A stretch of 46,628 nt of DNA, taken from NCBI GenBank assembly GCA_903862415.1, contig CAIOYD010000027.1, forward strand, positions 1-46,628. The letters are read 5' to 3'. This document shows, one piece after another, positions 7,349-18,082 of this stretch (position 1 is the first letter of the stretch; each line of letters opens with the position of its first letter). A program made the position numbers and the translations under genes. The DNA is from an uncultured Oxalobacteraceae bacterium. GTDB taxonomy: Bacteria > Pseudomonadota > Gammaproteobacteria > Burkholderiales > Burkholderiaceae_D. The notes under the pieces were generated by a model. It was not told where the DNA came from. It made no database searches and was given only the letters and a program-made list of their open reading frames with translations.

Positions 7349-8617
7349 ATGCCCTTACCAACCAAACAAAACCTGCTGCTGTGGCTGAAAAAACTTGGAC
7401 CTGGCCTCATTACCGGCGCTGCCGATGACGATCCCAGTGGCATTGCTACCTATTCACAGGCGGGTGCGCAGTTTGGTTATAACATGTTGTGGACGGTGTT
7501 ATTCACCTATCCGCTCATGGTCGGCATCCAGATCGTCAGCGCCAGAATTGGCCGCATCACCGGCCACGGCTTATCGACCAATATCCGTCGCCACTTTCCT
7601 GCCTGGCTGCTCTACAGCATCGTCAGCTTGCTACTCACTGCCAACACCATCAATATCGCTGCCGACGTTTCAGCTATGGGCGAAGCCCTGAGCCTGATCA
7701 TCCAGGGACCGGCACAACTGTACACAGTCATGTTCGGATTGATTTCTCTGCTGCTGCAATTATTTATTCCCTACCGCCGTTATGTGCGGCTGCTGAAATG
7801 GCTCACACTCAGTTTGCTCGGTTATGTGGCCACCTTGTTTGTAGTCCAAATTCCGTGGACCGAGGTGTTCATGCGATCCTTCTGGCCTGCAATTCGCTGG
7901 AAATCCGACTACATTACCACCATCGTCGCCGTCTTTGGCACCACCATCAGTCCGTATCTGTTTTTCTGGCAAGCTTCGCAGGAAGTCGAAGACCAACTGG
8001 CCGATCCGTATGCACAACCGCTGATCAGAGCGCCACAACAGGCACCGGCCAATTTTTTACGGATTAAAATCGACACCTATGTCGGTATGGGCTTTTCCAA
8101 TCTGGTGGCTTTTTTCATCATCCTGACCACGGCCGTCACACTGCACGCCCATGGCATCACCGATATTCAGAGTTCGGCCCAGGCCGCCACCGCCTTACGA
8201 CCGATCGCCGGTGAATTTGCCTTTCTGCTGTTCAGTGCCGGGATCATCGGCACCGGTTTGCTGGCCATTCCGGTACTGGCAGGTTCTTCGGCTTACGCCA
8301 TGGCTGGCGCATTCAAGTGGCGTAACAGCCTCGAGCGCACTCCGATGCAGGCTAAACGTTTTTATGGAATCATTGCCGTTTCCACTCTGATCGGCATAGG
8401 CCTGGGATTTACCCCGATCGACCCGATCAAGGCGCTTTACTGGAGTGCCGTGATCAACGGAGTGATTTCCGTTCCCATCATGGTCGTCATGATGATGATG
8501 GCAGTGCGACCCGCCATCATGGGACAGTTCACCATTTCCAGGCGCCTGCAGATAATGGGCTGGCTGGCCACCACCATCATGGCGATAGTCGTGCTGGCGA
8601 TGTTCTGGACTGATTAA
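7349..8617 (+). CDS. Nramp-family divalent-metal transporter, atypical
   Basis: This 422-residue inner-membrane protein has about 11 hydrophobic segments and the Nramp fold opening [20 protein letters not shown]. Canonical Nramp proteins bind metal with DPGN in segment 1 and a Met in the MPH motif of segment 6. Here these read DDDPSG (residues 26-31) and GTTISPY (197-203), so the Asn and the metal-binding Met are missing. It belongs to a divergent Nramp branch whose substrate may differ, for example Mg or another hard ion. That is an inference from the lost soft Met ligand. The 3' end overlaps the convergent pyrF by four bases, sharing TTAA as both stop codons. Confidence 0.85.
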   Translation: MPLPTKQNLLLWLKKLGPGLITGAADDDPSGIATYSQAGAQFGYNMLWTVLFTYPLMVGIQIVSARIGRITGHGLSTNIRRHFPAWLLYSIVSLLLTANTINIAADVSAMGEALSLIIQGPAQLYTVMFGLISLLLQLFIPYRRYVRLLKWLTLSLLGYVATLFVVQIPWTEVFMRSFWPAIRWKSDYITTIVAVFGTTISPYLFFWQASQEVEDQLADPYAQPLIRAPQQAPANFLRIKIDTYVGMGFSNLVAFFIILTTAVTLHAHGITDIQSSAQAATALRPIAGEFAFLLFSAGIIGTGLLAIPVLAGSSAYAMAGAFKWRNSLERTPMQAKRFYGIIAVSTLIGIGLGFTPIDPIKALYWSAVINGVISVPIMVVMMMMAVRPAIMGQFTISRRLQIMGWLATTIMAIVVLAMFWTD

Positions 8618-9435
8618 CGATACCGGTTGATTTCATCCCGGGTTTGTTGTGCGACCCGGCGTGCGGCCTCGGCAAAGGATTCTTCGCCCTGCGGTTTGGC
8701 AAACAGAATCGCGCGCGAAGAATTGATCATCATGCCACCGGCCGCAGTTTTACCGGCTGCCACAGTCGCGGCCACATCGCCGCCCTGAGCACCAATACCG
8801 GGAACCAACAGCGGCATCTCACCCACAATAGCACGCACCTGACGGATTTCTTCCGGAAAAGTGGCGCCAACCACCAGGCTGCACTGGCCATTGGTATTCC
8901 ATTGATTGGCCACCAGATCGGCCACATGCTGATACAGCGGGCGGCCATTGACCTGCAAAAACTGTAAATCCGAACCACCCGGATTGGAAGTGCGGCACAA
9001 CACGATGCAGCCGCGGTCTTTCCATTCCAGATACGGCGCCACCGAATCGCTTCCCATATACGGATTAACCGTTACGGCATCGGCACCATAACGTTCAAAC
9101 GCTTCGCGCGCATATTGTTCGGCCGTGGCACCAATATCACCGCGTTTGGCATCGAGAATCAGCGGCAGATGCGGGTAGGTGCTGCGCAAATAACTACAAA
9201 TCTGTTCCAACTGCGCTTCGGCCCGCAACGCGGAAAAATAGGCAATCTGTGGTTTGAATGAGCAGGCCATATCGGCCGTGGCATCAATGATGGCGCGACA
9301 AAAGTCAAAAATTCCGTCTGGCGAAGTTTGAAATTGCGCCGGCAGCCGCGATAAATCCGGATCCAGACCGACACATAACAAGGAATTATTGGTTTGCCAC
9401 GCCTGCTGCAGTTTGGAAATATAAGTTGTCGTCAC
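8614..9435 (-). CDS. pyrF: orotidine-5'-phosphate decarboxylase
   Basis: The 273-residue enzyme decarboxylates OMP to UMP, the last step of pyrimidine synthesis. The catalytic DAKRGD motif is at residues 95-100, with Lys97 and Asp95/Asp100. [13 protein letters not shown] opens the barrel and [17 protein letters not shown] follows. The longer sequence places it in the type 2 PyrF subfamily found in betaproteobacteria and actinobacteria. The start codon is GTG at 9435, chosen to match family length, and no strong ribosome site is seen. It converges with the Nramp gene with overlapping stops. Confidence 0.95.
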   Translation of the reverse strand: MTTTYISKLQQAWQTNNSLLCVGLDPDLSRLPAQFQTSPDGIFDFCRAIIDATADMACSFKPQIAYFSALRAEAQLEQICSYLRSTYPHLPLILDAKRGDIGATAEQYAREAFERYGADAVTVNPYMGSDSVAPYLEWKDRGCIVLCRTSNPGGSDLQFLQVNGRPLYQHVADLVANQWNTNGQCSLVVGATFPEEIRQVRAIVGEMPLLVPGIGAQGGDVAATVAAGKTAAGGMMINSSRAILFAKPQGEESFAEAARRVAQQTRDEINRYR

Positions 9436-9638
9436 GATAATTGTAAACCGATAGAAAGAGCGCTATTGTAAAACGAATCCCGCTGCCGCAGCAATTTGGC
9501 CATCAACGGGCTCAGGAACACAGCCAATTTTGGCCAAGATGCTTTTTTTTGTGGAAAGCCACAATGTATCACCCACCTGGTTTACCAGACAATGACGCAA
9601 TTCAAATTCACTATATCAAATGACAACGCGGAGCCCAC

Positions 9639-10418
9639 ATGAACAATTTCACCATTTCCAGTTTTTCCAGCCTGCAAACCTTAGACCGGGCCCTGACAAA
9701 AAAGGGTCACAGCGGTGCTGAACACAAAAATGCCTTTGCCGCCGTGCTGGATTATGATACCGCCACGTCCAAGGAACTCGCCCTGATTTTTTCTCCTCTT
9801 GGAGGCGTATCGTTCCTGATCAAGGCCATCCATGGTCTGATTAACGACTCGTTCAAAGAAAATGACGTGATCACCTTGCATAAAGCCATACTATCGCTGA
9901 ACAACGACACGCTTTCTGTCAACGCAGGAAGATTTCGAATTGAACAGCTGGCTGATTCACTAAGCATAACCGATATAGTTAGCGGCGAATCGAAAGAATA
10001 CCTATACCCTGAAAATGGAGATCTGCTTGATTTTCAAAATTCATTATTTGCAGATGTAAATGCAATTAATAATTATGTCCGTCAAAACCCCGATGTTTCT
10101 GTGATCGTAAAAAACCTGAATGACAAATTATTGGATGCTACCTGGTCCGAAAATATTTTCAGACAACTTGAAGCCACTGATGCATTAAAAAATGAAACGA
10201 AACAAAACTATTGGGCACATATGAAAAATCATTTTAAAAATCATCCTATGCCCAAGGATATTACTGCTTTGCGAGAAGTAGTATTTTCGGTGGTTGAAGG
10301 TGATACAGAATATTACTTACGCTGGCAAAATCAAACAGCACAACACTTTGAAGCAACGCTTACAAAAATGTACTGGGCAGCACCCCAACCCGCTACCGTT
10401 CATCAAAGCGACAATTAA
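9639..10418 (+). CDS. lineage-specific protein of unknown function
   Basis: I do not recognise this 259-residue protein. It has no signal peptide or clear membrane segment and only one mildly hydrophobic stretch (LIFSPLGGVSFLIKAIHGLI, about residues 50-69). The rest is polar and mostly predicted helical, rich in Asn, Asp and Lys. The ribosome site CGGAG sits well before the ATG. From about 9950 the gene is markedly AT-richer than the flanking pyrF and argO genes, suggesting transfer or relaxed selection. The N-terminal Ser/Thr/Asn-rich start (MNNFTISSFSSLQTLD) is the kind seen on secreted effectors. That is suggestive only. Confidence 0.7.
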   Translation: MNNFTISSFSSLQTLDRALTKKGHSGAEHKNAFAAVLDYDTATSKELALIFSPLGGVSFLIKAIHGLINDSFKENDVITLHKAILSLNNDTLSVNAGRFRIEQLADSLSITDIVSGESKEYLYPENGDLLDFQNSLFADVNAINNYVRQNPDVSVIVKNLNDKLLDATWSENIFRQLEATDALKNETKQNYWAHMKNHFKNHPMPKDITALREVVFSVVEGDTEYYLRWQNQTAQHFEATLTKMYWAAPQPATVHQSDN

Positions 10419-10445
10419 ACCTGCGCCGAACCGCAGGCAAATCAA

Positions 10446-11051
10446 CTACCCCAGGAGCAGCGACGCCGCGATCAGCCACATGACAAGCGCAATCACGCCA
10501 TCAAGAATACGCCAGGCCAGTGGTTTGGCGAATAACGGCGCCAGCAACCGGGCACCATAGGCCAGCCCGAAAAACCAGATCGTCGACGCCAGCATCGCTC
10601 CCGCCGTAAACGCATTGCGGGCGTCGCCCACCTGCTGGCCGCCCACCGTACCGAGCAACACCACCGTATCGAGATAAACATGCGGATTGAGCAGGCTGAA
10701 ACTGAAGGCCGCCGCCACGATAGCCAGATGACTGCGCGGCACTTCATCGACCGCTGCCATGCCGCCGGAGTGAAACGCAGCCCAGGCTGAACGCGCGCCA
10801 TAGACCAGCAAAAACAGCGCACCACCCCATTTCGCCACCAGCAATAAGTTCGGCGCCGAAGAAATCAGCGCACCCATACCGGCCACACCGGCGTAGATCA
10901 GACAGATATCACACAGCGTGCAAATCAGAGCGCAGGTAAACACGTGATGGCGCAACAAACCCTGACGCAGAACGAAGGCATTTTGTGCGCCGATAGCCAC
11001 GATCAGACTGGCACCGATACCCATGCCTTTAAGAAAAGCAAACATCATCAA
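10446..11051 (-). CDS. argO: LysE/ArgO-family amino-acid exporter
   Basis: The 201-residue inner-membrane protein has six hydrophobic segments. Its N-terminal signature GASLIVAIGAQNAFVLRQGL matches LysE/ArgO exporters of basic amino acids, and FSLLNPHVYLDTVVLLG is the second family signature. Three consecutive ATG-like starts occur. The first, at 11051, follows AAAGGTGA at suitable distance. In E. coli the related gene is activated by ArgP, but no LysR-type regulator adjoins it here. Arginine/lysine specificity is assumed from the family. Confidence 0.85.
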   Translation of the reverse strand: MMMFAFLKGMGIGASLIVAIGAQNAFVLRQGLLRHHVFTCALICTLCDICLIYAGVAGMGALISSAPNLLLVAKWGGALFLLVYGARSAWAAFHSGGMAAVDEVPRSHLAIVAAAFSFSLLNPHVYLDTVVLLGTVGGQQVGDARNAFTAGAMLASTIWFFGLAYGARLLAPLFAKPLAWRILDGVIALVMWLIAASLLLG

Positions 11052-11089
11052 TAATCACCTTTAATGTTATTGTGTCTCATCATTAACCA

Positions 11090-11662
11090 TCAACCAATAA
11101 TGCACCGTTGCTGAGCATTCCAGTCCGCGGCCAGCAATCCATAAAACGCACTGGCTGATTTTTCACCGTTGACGATCCAGCGTTCGCGCAACACACCTTC
11201 GCAGACAAAACCCAGTCGCAGCAGGATTTTAGCCGAGGCCAGATTGCGCGGATCGATATCGGCTTCGATGCGGTTCAACTGCAACACTTCAAAACCGTAA
11301 CCCAGTACCGCCAGCAGTGCTTCCTGCATATAACCCTGACCCCAGGTATCGTGACGCAATGCGTAACCGATTTCGGCCCGACGGCATTGTGCGTCCAGAT
11401 GAAATAACGTACAGGTGCCAATGAGCGCCTGATCGTCACAACGTTCAACCCCCAACTGCAGATAGTCGCCGCTGTCCATGGCGGCCATATCGGTAGCGAT
11501 TTTGGCTTCTGCCAAAGCGATATTATCCCACGGCAGGGAAACACCGTAACGCATGACTTCGGCATGAGAGCGGATGGCAAACAAGCCGGCCGCATCGCCC
11601 GGACGCAGCGGCCTGAGCAACAGTCGTTCAGTCGACAGGCTAAGTGCGGCGAAATCGCTCAT
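11090..11662 (-). CDS. GNAT N-acetyltransferase, RimJ/RimL-like
   Basis: The 190-residue protein has the GNAT fold. TERLLLRPLRPGDAAGLFAI is the typical N-terminal strand-loop-helix of the RimJ/RimL/SpeG-like group. ALRHDTWGQGYMQEAL contains the acetyl-CoA pyrophosphate loop (Q/RxxGxG/A type), and LNRIEADIDPRNLASAKIL ends the domain. The start at 11662 is chosen over 11686 because the longer form would overlap tldD and lacks a ribosome site. It lies eight bases after the tldD stop and is probably in the same operon. Substrate could be a protein N terminus or a small amine. Confidence 0.88.
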   Translation of the reverse strand: MSDFAALSLSTERLLLRPLRPGDAAGLFAIRSHAEVMRYGVSLPWDNIALAEAKIATDMAAMDSGDYLQLGVERCDDQALIGTCTLFHLDAQCRRAEIGYALRHDTWGQGYMQEALLAVLGYGFEVLQLNRIEADIDPRNLASAKILLRLGFVCEGVLRERWIVNGEKSASAFYGLLAADWNAQQRCIIG

Positions 11663-11669
11663 TGACAAC

Positions 11670-13115
11670 TCAGGCGGTACCGCCAACCGTGATGCCTTCG
11701 AGTCGCAGCGTCGGCTGCCCTACACCCACCGGCACACTCTGACCTTCTTTACCACAGACACCAACACCCGAATCCAGTCGCAAATCATTACCTATCATAC
11801 TCACCCGCTGCAATACATCCGGACCATTGCCGATCAGGGTCGCACCCCGGACCGGATAACTGATCTTGCCATTTTCAATCATGTAGGCTTCGGAAGCAGA
11901 AAAGACAAACTTGCCGTTGGTAATATCGACCTGACCACCACCAAAATTGACCGCATATAAACCATGTTTGACCGAAGCCAGAATTTCAGCAGGGTCTTTG
12001 TCACCTGCGAGCATATAGGTATTGGTCATGCGCGGCATCGGCAAATGGGCAAACGATTCACGTCGGGCATTGCCAGTCACCGGCAACTTCATCAGACGCG
12101 CATTCATGGTGTCCTGAATATAGCCTTTTAAAATACCGTTTTCAATCAGTGTGGTGCATTGAGTCGGATTACCTTCGTCATCCATGTTTAACGAACCACG
12201 CCGGTCCGGCAAAGTGCCGTCATCCACCACGGTAACTCCGGCGGCCGCCACTCGCTGTCCGATGCGTCCGGAAAAGGCACTTGAGCCTTTTCGATTGAAA
12301 TCACCTTCCAGACCGTGACCGATGGCTTCGTGCAGCAACACACCCGGCCAGCCAGAACCCAACACTACCGTCATCGGACCCGCCGGAGCCGGTCGGGCTT
12401 CAAGATTAATCAACGCGCCAGAGACCGCTTCCTGAACATATTTTTCCAGGATTTCAGGAGTAAAGTAAGCATAACTGTAGCGCCCGCCCCCACCAGAAGA
12501 ACCCATTTCACGCCGGCCATCCTGCTCAGCGATCACGGTAAGCGAAAGACGTACCAATGGACGCACATCGCCGGCAATAATGCCATCACTGCGTGCCACG
12601 AGCACCACATCATATTCTCCGGCCAGACTGGCCATGACTTGTTTGACACGCGGGTCTTTGGCACGCGCCATTTTTTCAATTTTTTCCAGCAACTGCACTT
12701 TGGCAGTCGAATCCAGCGAACTTAACGGATCATGGGGGAAATACAGCGCGCGGGCCGCATAACTGACCATATTACTGGCCACCTTGACCTTACCCTGGCC
12801 GTAACGGGCAATCGTGCGGGTCGCGGCAGCGGCCTGATTTAAGGCTTCAAGCGAAATTTCATCCGAATAGGAAAACGCGGTTTTATCCCCGGAAATGGCG
12901 CGCACGCCCACACCCTGATCGATATTAAAACTGCCCGACTTGACGATCCCTTCTTCCAGACTCCAGCTTTCACTTTTGGTGAACTGAAAATACAGATCGG
13001 CATAATCAACCTTGTGGGTGAACATACTCGCCAGCGTACTCGTCAGGGCGACATCATCCAGACCAAAAGGAGTCAGAAGAATGCTGCGGGCCTGGTTCAA
13101 ATTAGAAGAAGTCAT
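11670..13115 (-). CDS. tldD: zinc metalloprotease TldD
   Basis: The 481-residue catalytic subunit of the TldD/TldE protease carries the zinc motif [12 protein letters not shown] (His262, Glu263, His267). It also has the C-terminal [20 protein letters not shown] region with the third-ligand area. It partners with PmbA/TldE encoded at 3899-5245. The complex unfolds and cleaves small peptides inside a closed chamber. Upstream lie the nitrilase-family gene and yhdP on the same strand with short gaps (33 and 29 bases). This yhdP-nitrilase-tldD order is common in betaproteobacteria. Confidence 0.96.
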   Translation of the reverse strand: MTSSNLNQARSILLTPFGLDDVALTSTLASMFTHKVDYADLYFQFTKSESWSLEEGIVKSGSFNIDQGVGVRAISGDKTAFSYSDEISLEALNQAAAATRTIARYGQGKVKVASNMVSYAARALYFPHDPLSSLDSTAKVQLLEKIEKMARAKDPRVKQVMASLAGEYDVVLVARSDGIIAGDVRPLVRLSLTVIAEQDGRREMGSSGGGGRYSYAYFTPEILEKYVQEAVSGALINLEARPAPAGPMTVVLGSGWPGVLLHEAIGHGLEGDFNRKGSSAFSGRIGQRVAAAGVTVVDDGTLPDRRGSLNMDDEGNPTQCTTLIENGILKGYIQDTMNARLMKLPVTGNARRESFAHLPMPRMTNTYMLAGDKDPAEILASVKHGLYAVNFGGGQVDITNGKFVFSASEAYMIENGKISYPVRGATLIGNGPDVLQRVSMIGNDLRLDSGVGVCGKEGQSVPVGVGQPTLRLEGITVGGTA

Positions 13116-13148
13116 AAATTAATTTTAGTTAAATGGTGGTTGAGGCAC

Positions 13149-13958
13149 TTAAAGCACGCGATGCTGCAGGGCAGGCAAATTACGCCGTACTTCCTCAATA
13201 AATGCATGGTCCAGCATACCGGTGACGATACCTTCAGATTCCGGCAGAATGGCGACTATCTTACCCCAGGGATCGATTAACATGCTGTGCCCCCAGGTAT
13301 GGCGGCCGTTCGGGTGTTTGCCAACCTGACCCGCAGCCAGGACATAACACTGATTTTCAATCGCCCGGGCTCGCAACAACACTTCCCAGTGTACTGCCCC
13401 GGTGGTGTAAGTAAATGCTGCTGGCACCACAATCAGGTCAGTTGCCCCAAAAGAACGGTACAATTCGGGAAAACGCAAATCGTAACAGATCGACAGCGCT
13501 ACCCGGCAAACGCCATCGGTCGTTGGCAATGTAAAACTGACCGGCTCGGCTCCGGCCAAAATGCTCAACGATTCCTGATAAGTTTCGCTTCCTTTGGTAA
13601 AACCGAATAAATGGATTTTATCGTAACGTGCTATTTGCTGACCCTGTGGATCAAACACCAGCGTACTGTTAAACACTTTATTATTCTGGGGAGTAATCAA
13701 AGGCACCGTCCCGCCGATAAGATAAATCCCATGAGACCGCGCCTGCTGCGCCATAAATTCCTGCATCACGGCCGCATCCGGTCCCTGTGCCAGCCGGGTT
13801 TTATCCTGTTCATGCATACCCATGAGCGGCCAGTATTCCGGCAACAACACTAACTGTGCACCCGTCTCAACAGCCTCTTCAATGAGCCGCTGTGCTGTTT
13901 TCAGGTTGGCGTCTAACACCGGACCCGAGGTCATTTGTACTGCAGCAATGGTTAGCAT
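13149..13958 (-). CDS. nitrilase-superfamily amidohydrolase (Nit/YbeM-like)
   Basis: The 269-residue cytoplasmic C-N hydrolase has a complete Glu-Lys-Cys triad: Glu41 in LLPEYW, Lys114 in YDKIHLFG, and Cys158 in ALSICYDLRFPELYR. The last motif with LRFPELYR marks the Nit1/Nit2 and YbeM group. Those enzymes deaminate omega-amides or deaminated glutathione, a metabolite-repair function. It sits between yhdP and tldD and is likely co-transcribed with both. Confidence 0.92.
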   Translation of the reverse strand: MLTIAAVQMTSGPVLDANLKTAQRLIEEAVETGAQLVLLPEYWPLMGMHEQDKTRLAQGPDAAVMQEFMAQQARSHGIYLIGGTVPLITPQNNKVFNSTLVFDPQGQQIARYDKIHLFGFTKGSETYQESLSILAGAEPVSFTLPTTDGVCRVALSICYDLRFPELYRSFGATDLIVVPAAFTYTTGAVHWEVLLRARAIENQCYVLAAGQVGKHPNGRHTWGHSMLIDPWGKIVAILPESEGIVTGMLDHAFIEEVRRNLPALQHRVL

Positions 13959-13987
13959 GGCATCCTCAAGTTGAATTTTTCCCAGGC

Positions 13988-16900
13988 TTACTTCGGCAAC
14001 TTCACCACATTAGGCTCTTTCCACGATCCAGTCACCTGATATTCAAACGTGAAAGCGCGCATTAGCGGTTCGCGCAAAAACAGTTGCGCCAAAAACGTAC
14101 CCAGGCCGATGACCGGATTGACTGCCAGGCCATACACTACCGAAGCCGCACCAGCATTGACTTCCGGCACCACCACCACATGCAGATCCTCGGTCTCATG
14201 CACAATATCGGCATTACCACTCAAGACCACGGTGGCCGAAACACTGCGCATTTTCAGATTATCGGTATTGGCCACACCTTTTTCAATCTGAGCATTACCG
14301 GTGATGCCATCAAAAGCAAAACCGTCAGAAAAAACATCGCGAAAATCCAGCAACAGCCGCCGTGGCAACGCCTGCAGATTTAACACCGCCAGCAATTTGG
14401 CCGCGCCTGGCTCCACCTTCAAAAACTGTCCGGACTGCAAATCCAGCATGATCTTACCTGACAAACTCGGTATATCCAGTGCATAGGGTGAACCGGCCCA
14501 ATTAAGTTCCCCGGTCATCTTGCCCTTACCACCCATCATGACATGCGGATAACCCAGCCTGTCCATGAGCTTGCCGGCATTATTCAATTCCAGCTGGTAT
14601 TTCAGCTGAGTCTGGGTACCATTGCGCTGATTGACCCAGCGACCCTGTGCCGACAACTCCGCATCCGGATTGATCAGACTCAGTTTCTCGATTTTCCATT
14701 CATTGCCATTGCTGCCCTCCGTGACATTTTGCGCCTGCAAATCCAATCGTCCGAGCTTTTTACCGGACAACTCCACATTCTCGGCAATCACATCAAGACC
14801 GGGAATATTGGTCTGGACGTTTTTATTTTGCAGCAGATCCACCACATCATGCGTAGACGATTCCGGAATAATGAGCGAATCCAGCCTTGCCGTCACATGA
14901 CCGAGTCCGTGATCAGCATTTTCCCAGGTCACATAACCGGAGATCTGGCGCGAATCGACATTCGCCTGCCAGGCACTTTTCGTGCGAGTAGCACCCAGCA
15001 CGACCTGATTCAATTTCTTTCCCAGCATGGTTACTTCAGTCGCATTCACCGCCAACAGATTCGGTTCCAGATAGGGCGACAAATCAAACGCTGCGACCGG
15101 ATTGTCGCCTGCCCTGCTGCCCGCCTGCCGGTCCGGCAACAACAGCTGCAAATCATCGACATTCAGACTGGCCAACTCCAGATGGGCAGACAACCCGCTC
15201 TCGGGTCGCGGTGCCGGCACATTCACACCGATACCACCACTCAACAAGGTCCAGGGCGCATTGTTGGGCGTCTGATGAACATAACGTGCATTCACCACAC
15301 CACCGAGAGTGATTTTGATTTCATTAGTGCCAGCGCCGGGTTGCGTGAGCAATTCAAAATGCAACGGCATACTGTCCTGGGCGGTTTTATTGACCGGCAC
15401 CGGCAAACGCAAACCCAGACCTTGCAGGGTAGAATCGACCCAAATTTCGGTCTGATGATTTTTTACCTGAATAATTGCGTTATAGGTTGCCGCACCATCA
15501 ATGCGCGCCAGAATATGCTTAAGATCGGCCTGCGGGTACGCCTTGCGCACACCATCGGCCGTCATCTGGCCTTCGGCACGAATCCGGATCACACCGTCTT
15601 TTTGCGTCCCACCCAACACATTCACATTGTTGCCCAAAAAGCCGCCCTTCAAACCATTCAGACTCAGACCGCGCTCATTAAAATTCAAGCGGCCACTGAC
15701 CTGAGAAATGACAGGCAAATCGCGCAACAGCAACACATCATTGCCGGCAAACTGCACCTCCCCGTTGACCTTGCTGTCGATCAGATGCGCCAGCGGCAAA
15801 TCGAGTCGCAGCTTCAGTTTGGCATTACCACTGATTTTGCTATCCTGGGTAAAATTACCACTCCATTCCATCACCGGGCTCATGCTGACATAGCGCAACA
15901 TGTTTTGCGCTGCACCACCTGCGGTACCATCGATAATGAGCATCGCATCCGGAGTGAGCAAATCAGGAATATGGGCACGCACTTTAGCCACCTGCATACC
16001 CTGAGTTTCGCCACTGTCGGCAAACACTTCCATACTTTCGCGTTCAAAAACAATTTTTCCCTGGATTTTACTCAACACCGGCCAGTAAGGATTAACGCCA
16101 TCTTTGCCAGTCACGCCCGGCAGATAATTGATTCGACCATCAACCACTTTGCCTGTGATGGAAAAAATATTTTGATCCAGCAAACCTTTTTTCACAAACG
16201 GAAAATGTGCCAGATCACCACGTATGCGCACATTCACATCATCAATGGCGCCCTGCTCGATTCCCTGAGTAAGCCACTTATACAAATCTGGCTGGGTATT
16301 CAAAGGCAGATAATGATCGAGATTTTTGACATCGAAATGCGAAATCGTCCCTTTTAAATCCAGAATACCTGGTGACTTCGACGAATCCTGATTCAGCGCC
16401 AACAAATGTGTACCAGAAAAATGGGCAATCAAATCCTGCTCAACAATATCGAGTCGTGCCAGATTCACCTGCAACTGCTTACGGTCTTTGATAGTCCAAT
16501 TGGCCTGCATATCAACCCGGTCAAACATCATCTCGGGTTGGGCCACATAATCCTGCAGGTGCAACTGCAAACCAGTCGAAGCCAACGTCAGCGAACCCTG
16601 CTTTTCATCCGCATCGATCTTGCCACTCAAATGAGCAAATCCGGGAATGGCTGGCAGGGCCAGCACATCTTTTTGCGCCAGCCGTGCTGACTGTGGCTTG
16701 AGTGCCAGATTGGTAAAATCGCCTTTAATCTGATAATGATTTAATTGTGGCAGCTTGCCCTGCACCTTGATCGAAAAATGTGCCAGCTGACCAGCCGGTT
16801 CAAAATTTTGCATCATGCCGGTATATTCCGGCGGCATGGGAAAATGCTCGATCAGATTGGCCAGTACATTCAAATCCAGAAACTCGGCCGAAAACTGCAA

Positions 16901-18082
16901 CTGCTCTTCACTGTTGGCACTGGCGGGAATATATTTCTCGGTCAGCGTCGTCGGTGGCAAACGCAAGCCAGAACGGGTGGCAAAGGTAAAATTGCTGATC
17001 GAAATTTGATGTCCATGTTCGAGCAGGCGATCTGAAATCAACGCACTGGTCTGTGGCGAAGCGGGCTTGACCACGATTTCCTGAGCCGAAATCCGTCCCG
17101 ACACACTGGCCAGATCAAGCACCTGCAAATCCTTGCGCAGCCAGGTTTTGACATCGGTGAGCTTCAGGTCAGCGGTAAAATCAGCCAACCGGCCGTGATC
17201 AAAAGTAAACCAGGCACGCACTCCACCCATACCCTGCTGCAATTCAAACGGATAATCCAGATAACTCTTCCAGCCAGCCAGATCAGTCCGATTTACATCC
17301 GCATACAGCTGACCTTTCCATTGCAGGAAATCAGAAATATTGTCGGTAAACGGGTGGTGGGTAAAATCGGCGCGGATATCGAGCGGTCCGGAGAGATTGT
17401 CCGGCGGCGTCGCTGTCAGTGAAAACTGATGATGGCGCCAGCGATTCTGCATCACAAAATTCACCTGCGAGAGCGTCAGCAAAGGGGCTCCACGCTGCAT
17501 ATCAGTCCAGTGAAACACGCCGTTTTTAATCACAATTTCGCGCTGCGACAAAATCCAGTTCAGGCCACGCGCGTCGCTCTTTTTCGCCGGATCAAACCAC
17601 CAACCAGCCACATAGATTTTGCCATCCGCACTGCGCCTGAGCTCCAGATCGGGTTGATCAATTTCCAAATTGTAGAGTCGCAAATCGGCCACCAGCAGCG
17701 ACAGCCACGATACCGTGACATTCACACTCGGCAACGTCAAGGCATTTTGCCCCTGCTCATCATTAATGGTCACTTTTTTAAGCAACAGACTCGGACGCAA
17801 CCCCTGCCATGTCGCTGAAATTTGCGCAATACTGACTGAGCGTCCCAGTGAGACACCCAGCATGTGTTCAATATCCCCCTTGTAATCGCCGATATTGGGC
17901 AGCAACACATAGCGCAGACTCAGGAACAGCAGACAAAACAACAGGTACAACACCACCAGCAACTTCAGCGTTGCACTCAACAAATGATGACTGATCTTAT
18001 TCAGTCTGGCATAGGCGCGCAACAACACATGCCAGCGACTGACATGCGATGCTTGAGTGACATCCGGTTGAATTGAAGTCAT
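13988..18082 (-). CDS. yhdP: YhdP/AsmA-family envelope protein
   Basis: This 1364-residue protein has one N-terminal membrane anchor (about residues 37-62, LLVVLYLLFCLLFLSLRYVL). A very long beta-rich periplasmic body follows, with the YhdP (DUF3971) and AsmA-like C-terminal regions. AsmA-like proteins of this type are thought to bridge the envelope and carry phospholipids to the outer membrane. The length matches the family (about 1250-1400). The C-terminal segment VVYGLAVNPVIGLGTFLAQL with FEYQVTGSWKEPNV is the conserved YhdP ending. It is first in the yhdP-nitrilase-tldD unit and divergent from glnE with about 200 bases between. The opposite strand contains a long open frame that is a shadow. 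Confidence 0.94.
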   Translation of the reverse strand: MTSIQPDVTQASHVSRWHVLLRAYARLNKISHHLLSATLKLLVVLYLLFCLLFLSLRYVLLPNIGDYKGDIEHMLGVSLGRSVSIAQISATWQGLRPSLLLKKVTINDEQGQNALTLPSVNVTVSWLSLLVADLRLYNLEIDQPDLELRRSADGKIYVAGWWFDPAKKSDARGLNWILSQREIVIKNGVFHWTDMQRGAPLLTLSQVNFVMQNRWRHHQFSLTATPPDNLSGPLDIRADFTHHPFTDNISDFLQWKGQLYADVNRTDLAGWKSYLDYPFELQQGMGGVRAWFTFDHGRLADFTADLKLTDVKTWLRKDLQVLDLASVSGRISAQEIVVKPASPQTSALISDRLLEHGHQISISNFTFATRSGLRLPPTTLTEKYIPASANSEEQLQFSAEFLDLNVLANLIEHFPMPPEYTGMMQNFEPAGQLAHFSIKVQGKLPQLNHYQIKGDFTNLALKPQSARLAQKDVLALPAIPGFAHLSGKIDADEKQGSLTLASTGLQLHLQDYVAQPEMMFDRVDMQANWTIKDRKQLQVNLARLDIVEQDLIAHFSGTHLLALNQDSSKSPGILDLKGTISHFDVKNLDHYLPLNTQPDLYKWLTQGIEQGAIDDVNVRIRGDLAHFPFVKKGLLDQNIFSITGKVVDGRINYLPGVTGKDGVNPYWPVLSKIQGKIVFERESMEVFADSGETQGMQVAKVRAHIPDLLTPDAMLIIDGTAGGAAQNMLRYVSMSPVMEWSGNFTQDSKISGNAKLKLRLDLPLAHLIDSKVNGEVQFAGNDVLLLRDLPVISQVSGRLNFNERGLSLNGLKGGFLGNNVNVLGGTQKDGVIRIRAEGQMTADGVRKAYPQADLKHILARIDGAATYNAIIQVKNHQTEIWVDSTLQGLGLRLPVPVNKTAQDSMPLHFELLTQPGAGTNEIKITLGGVVNARYVHQTPNNAPWTLLSGGIGVNVPAPRPESGLSAHLELASLNVDDLQLLLPDRQAGSRAGDNPVAAFDLSPYLEPNLLAVNATEVTMLGKKLNQVVLGATRTKSAWQANVDSRQISGYVTWENADHGLGHVTARLDSLIIPESSTHDVVDLLQNKNVQTNIPGLDVIAENVELSGKKLGRLDLQAQNVTEGSNGNEWKIEKLSLINPDAELSAQGRWVNQRNGTQTQLKYQLELNNAGKLMDRLGYPHVMMGGKGKMTGELNWAGSPYALDIPSLSGKIMLDLQSGQFLKVEPGAAKLLAVLNLQALPRRLLLDFRDVFSDGFAFDGITGNAQIEKGVANTDNLKMRSVSATVVLSGNADIVHETEDLHVVVVPEVNAGAASVVYGLAVNPVIGLGTFLAQLFLREPLMRAFTFEYQVTGSWKEPNVVKLPK

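Noticed and set aside
9549-9564. TTGTGG/CCACAA hairpin upstream of the orphan gene
   Set aside because: The T-run lies before the hairpin on the plus strand, so it is not a terminator, and a 6-bp stem is weak evidence for an operator.
14543-16357. 604-codon open frame on the plus strand inside yhdP
   Set aside because: It is antisense to a well-conserved yhdP, is rich in Gln, His, Ile and Arg as expected of a shadow, and has no recognisable domain.
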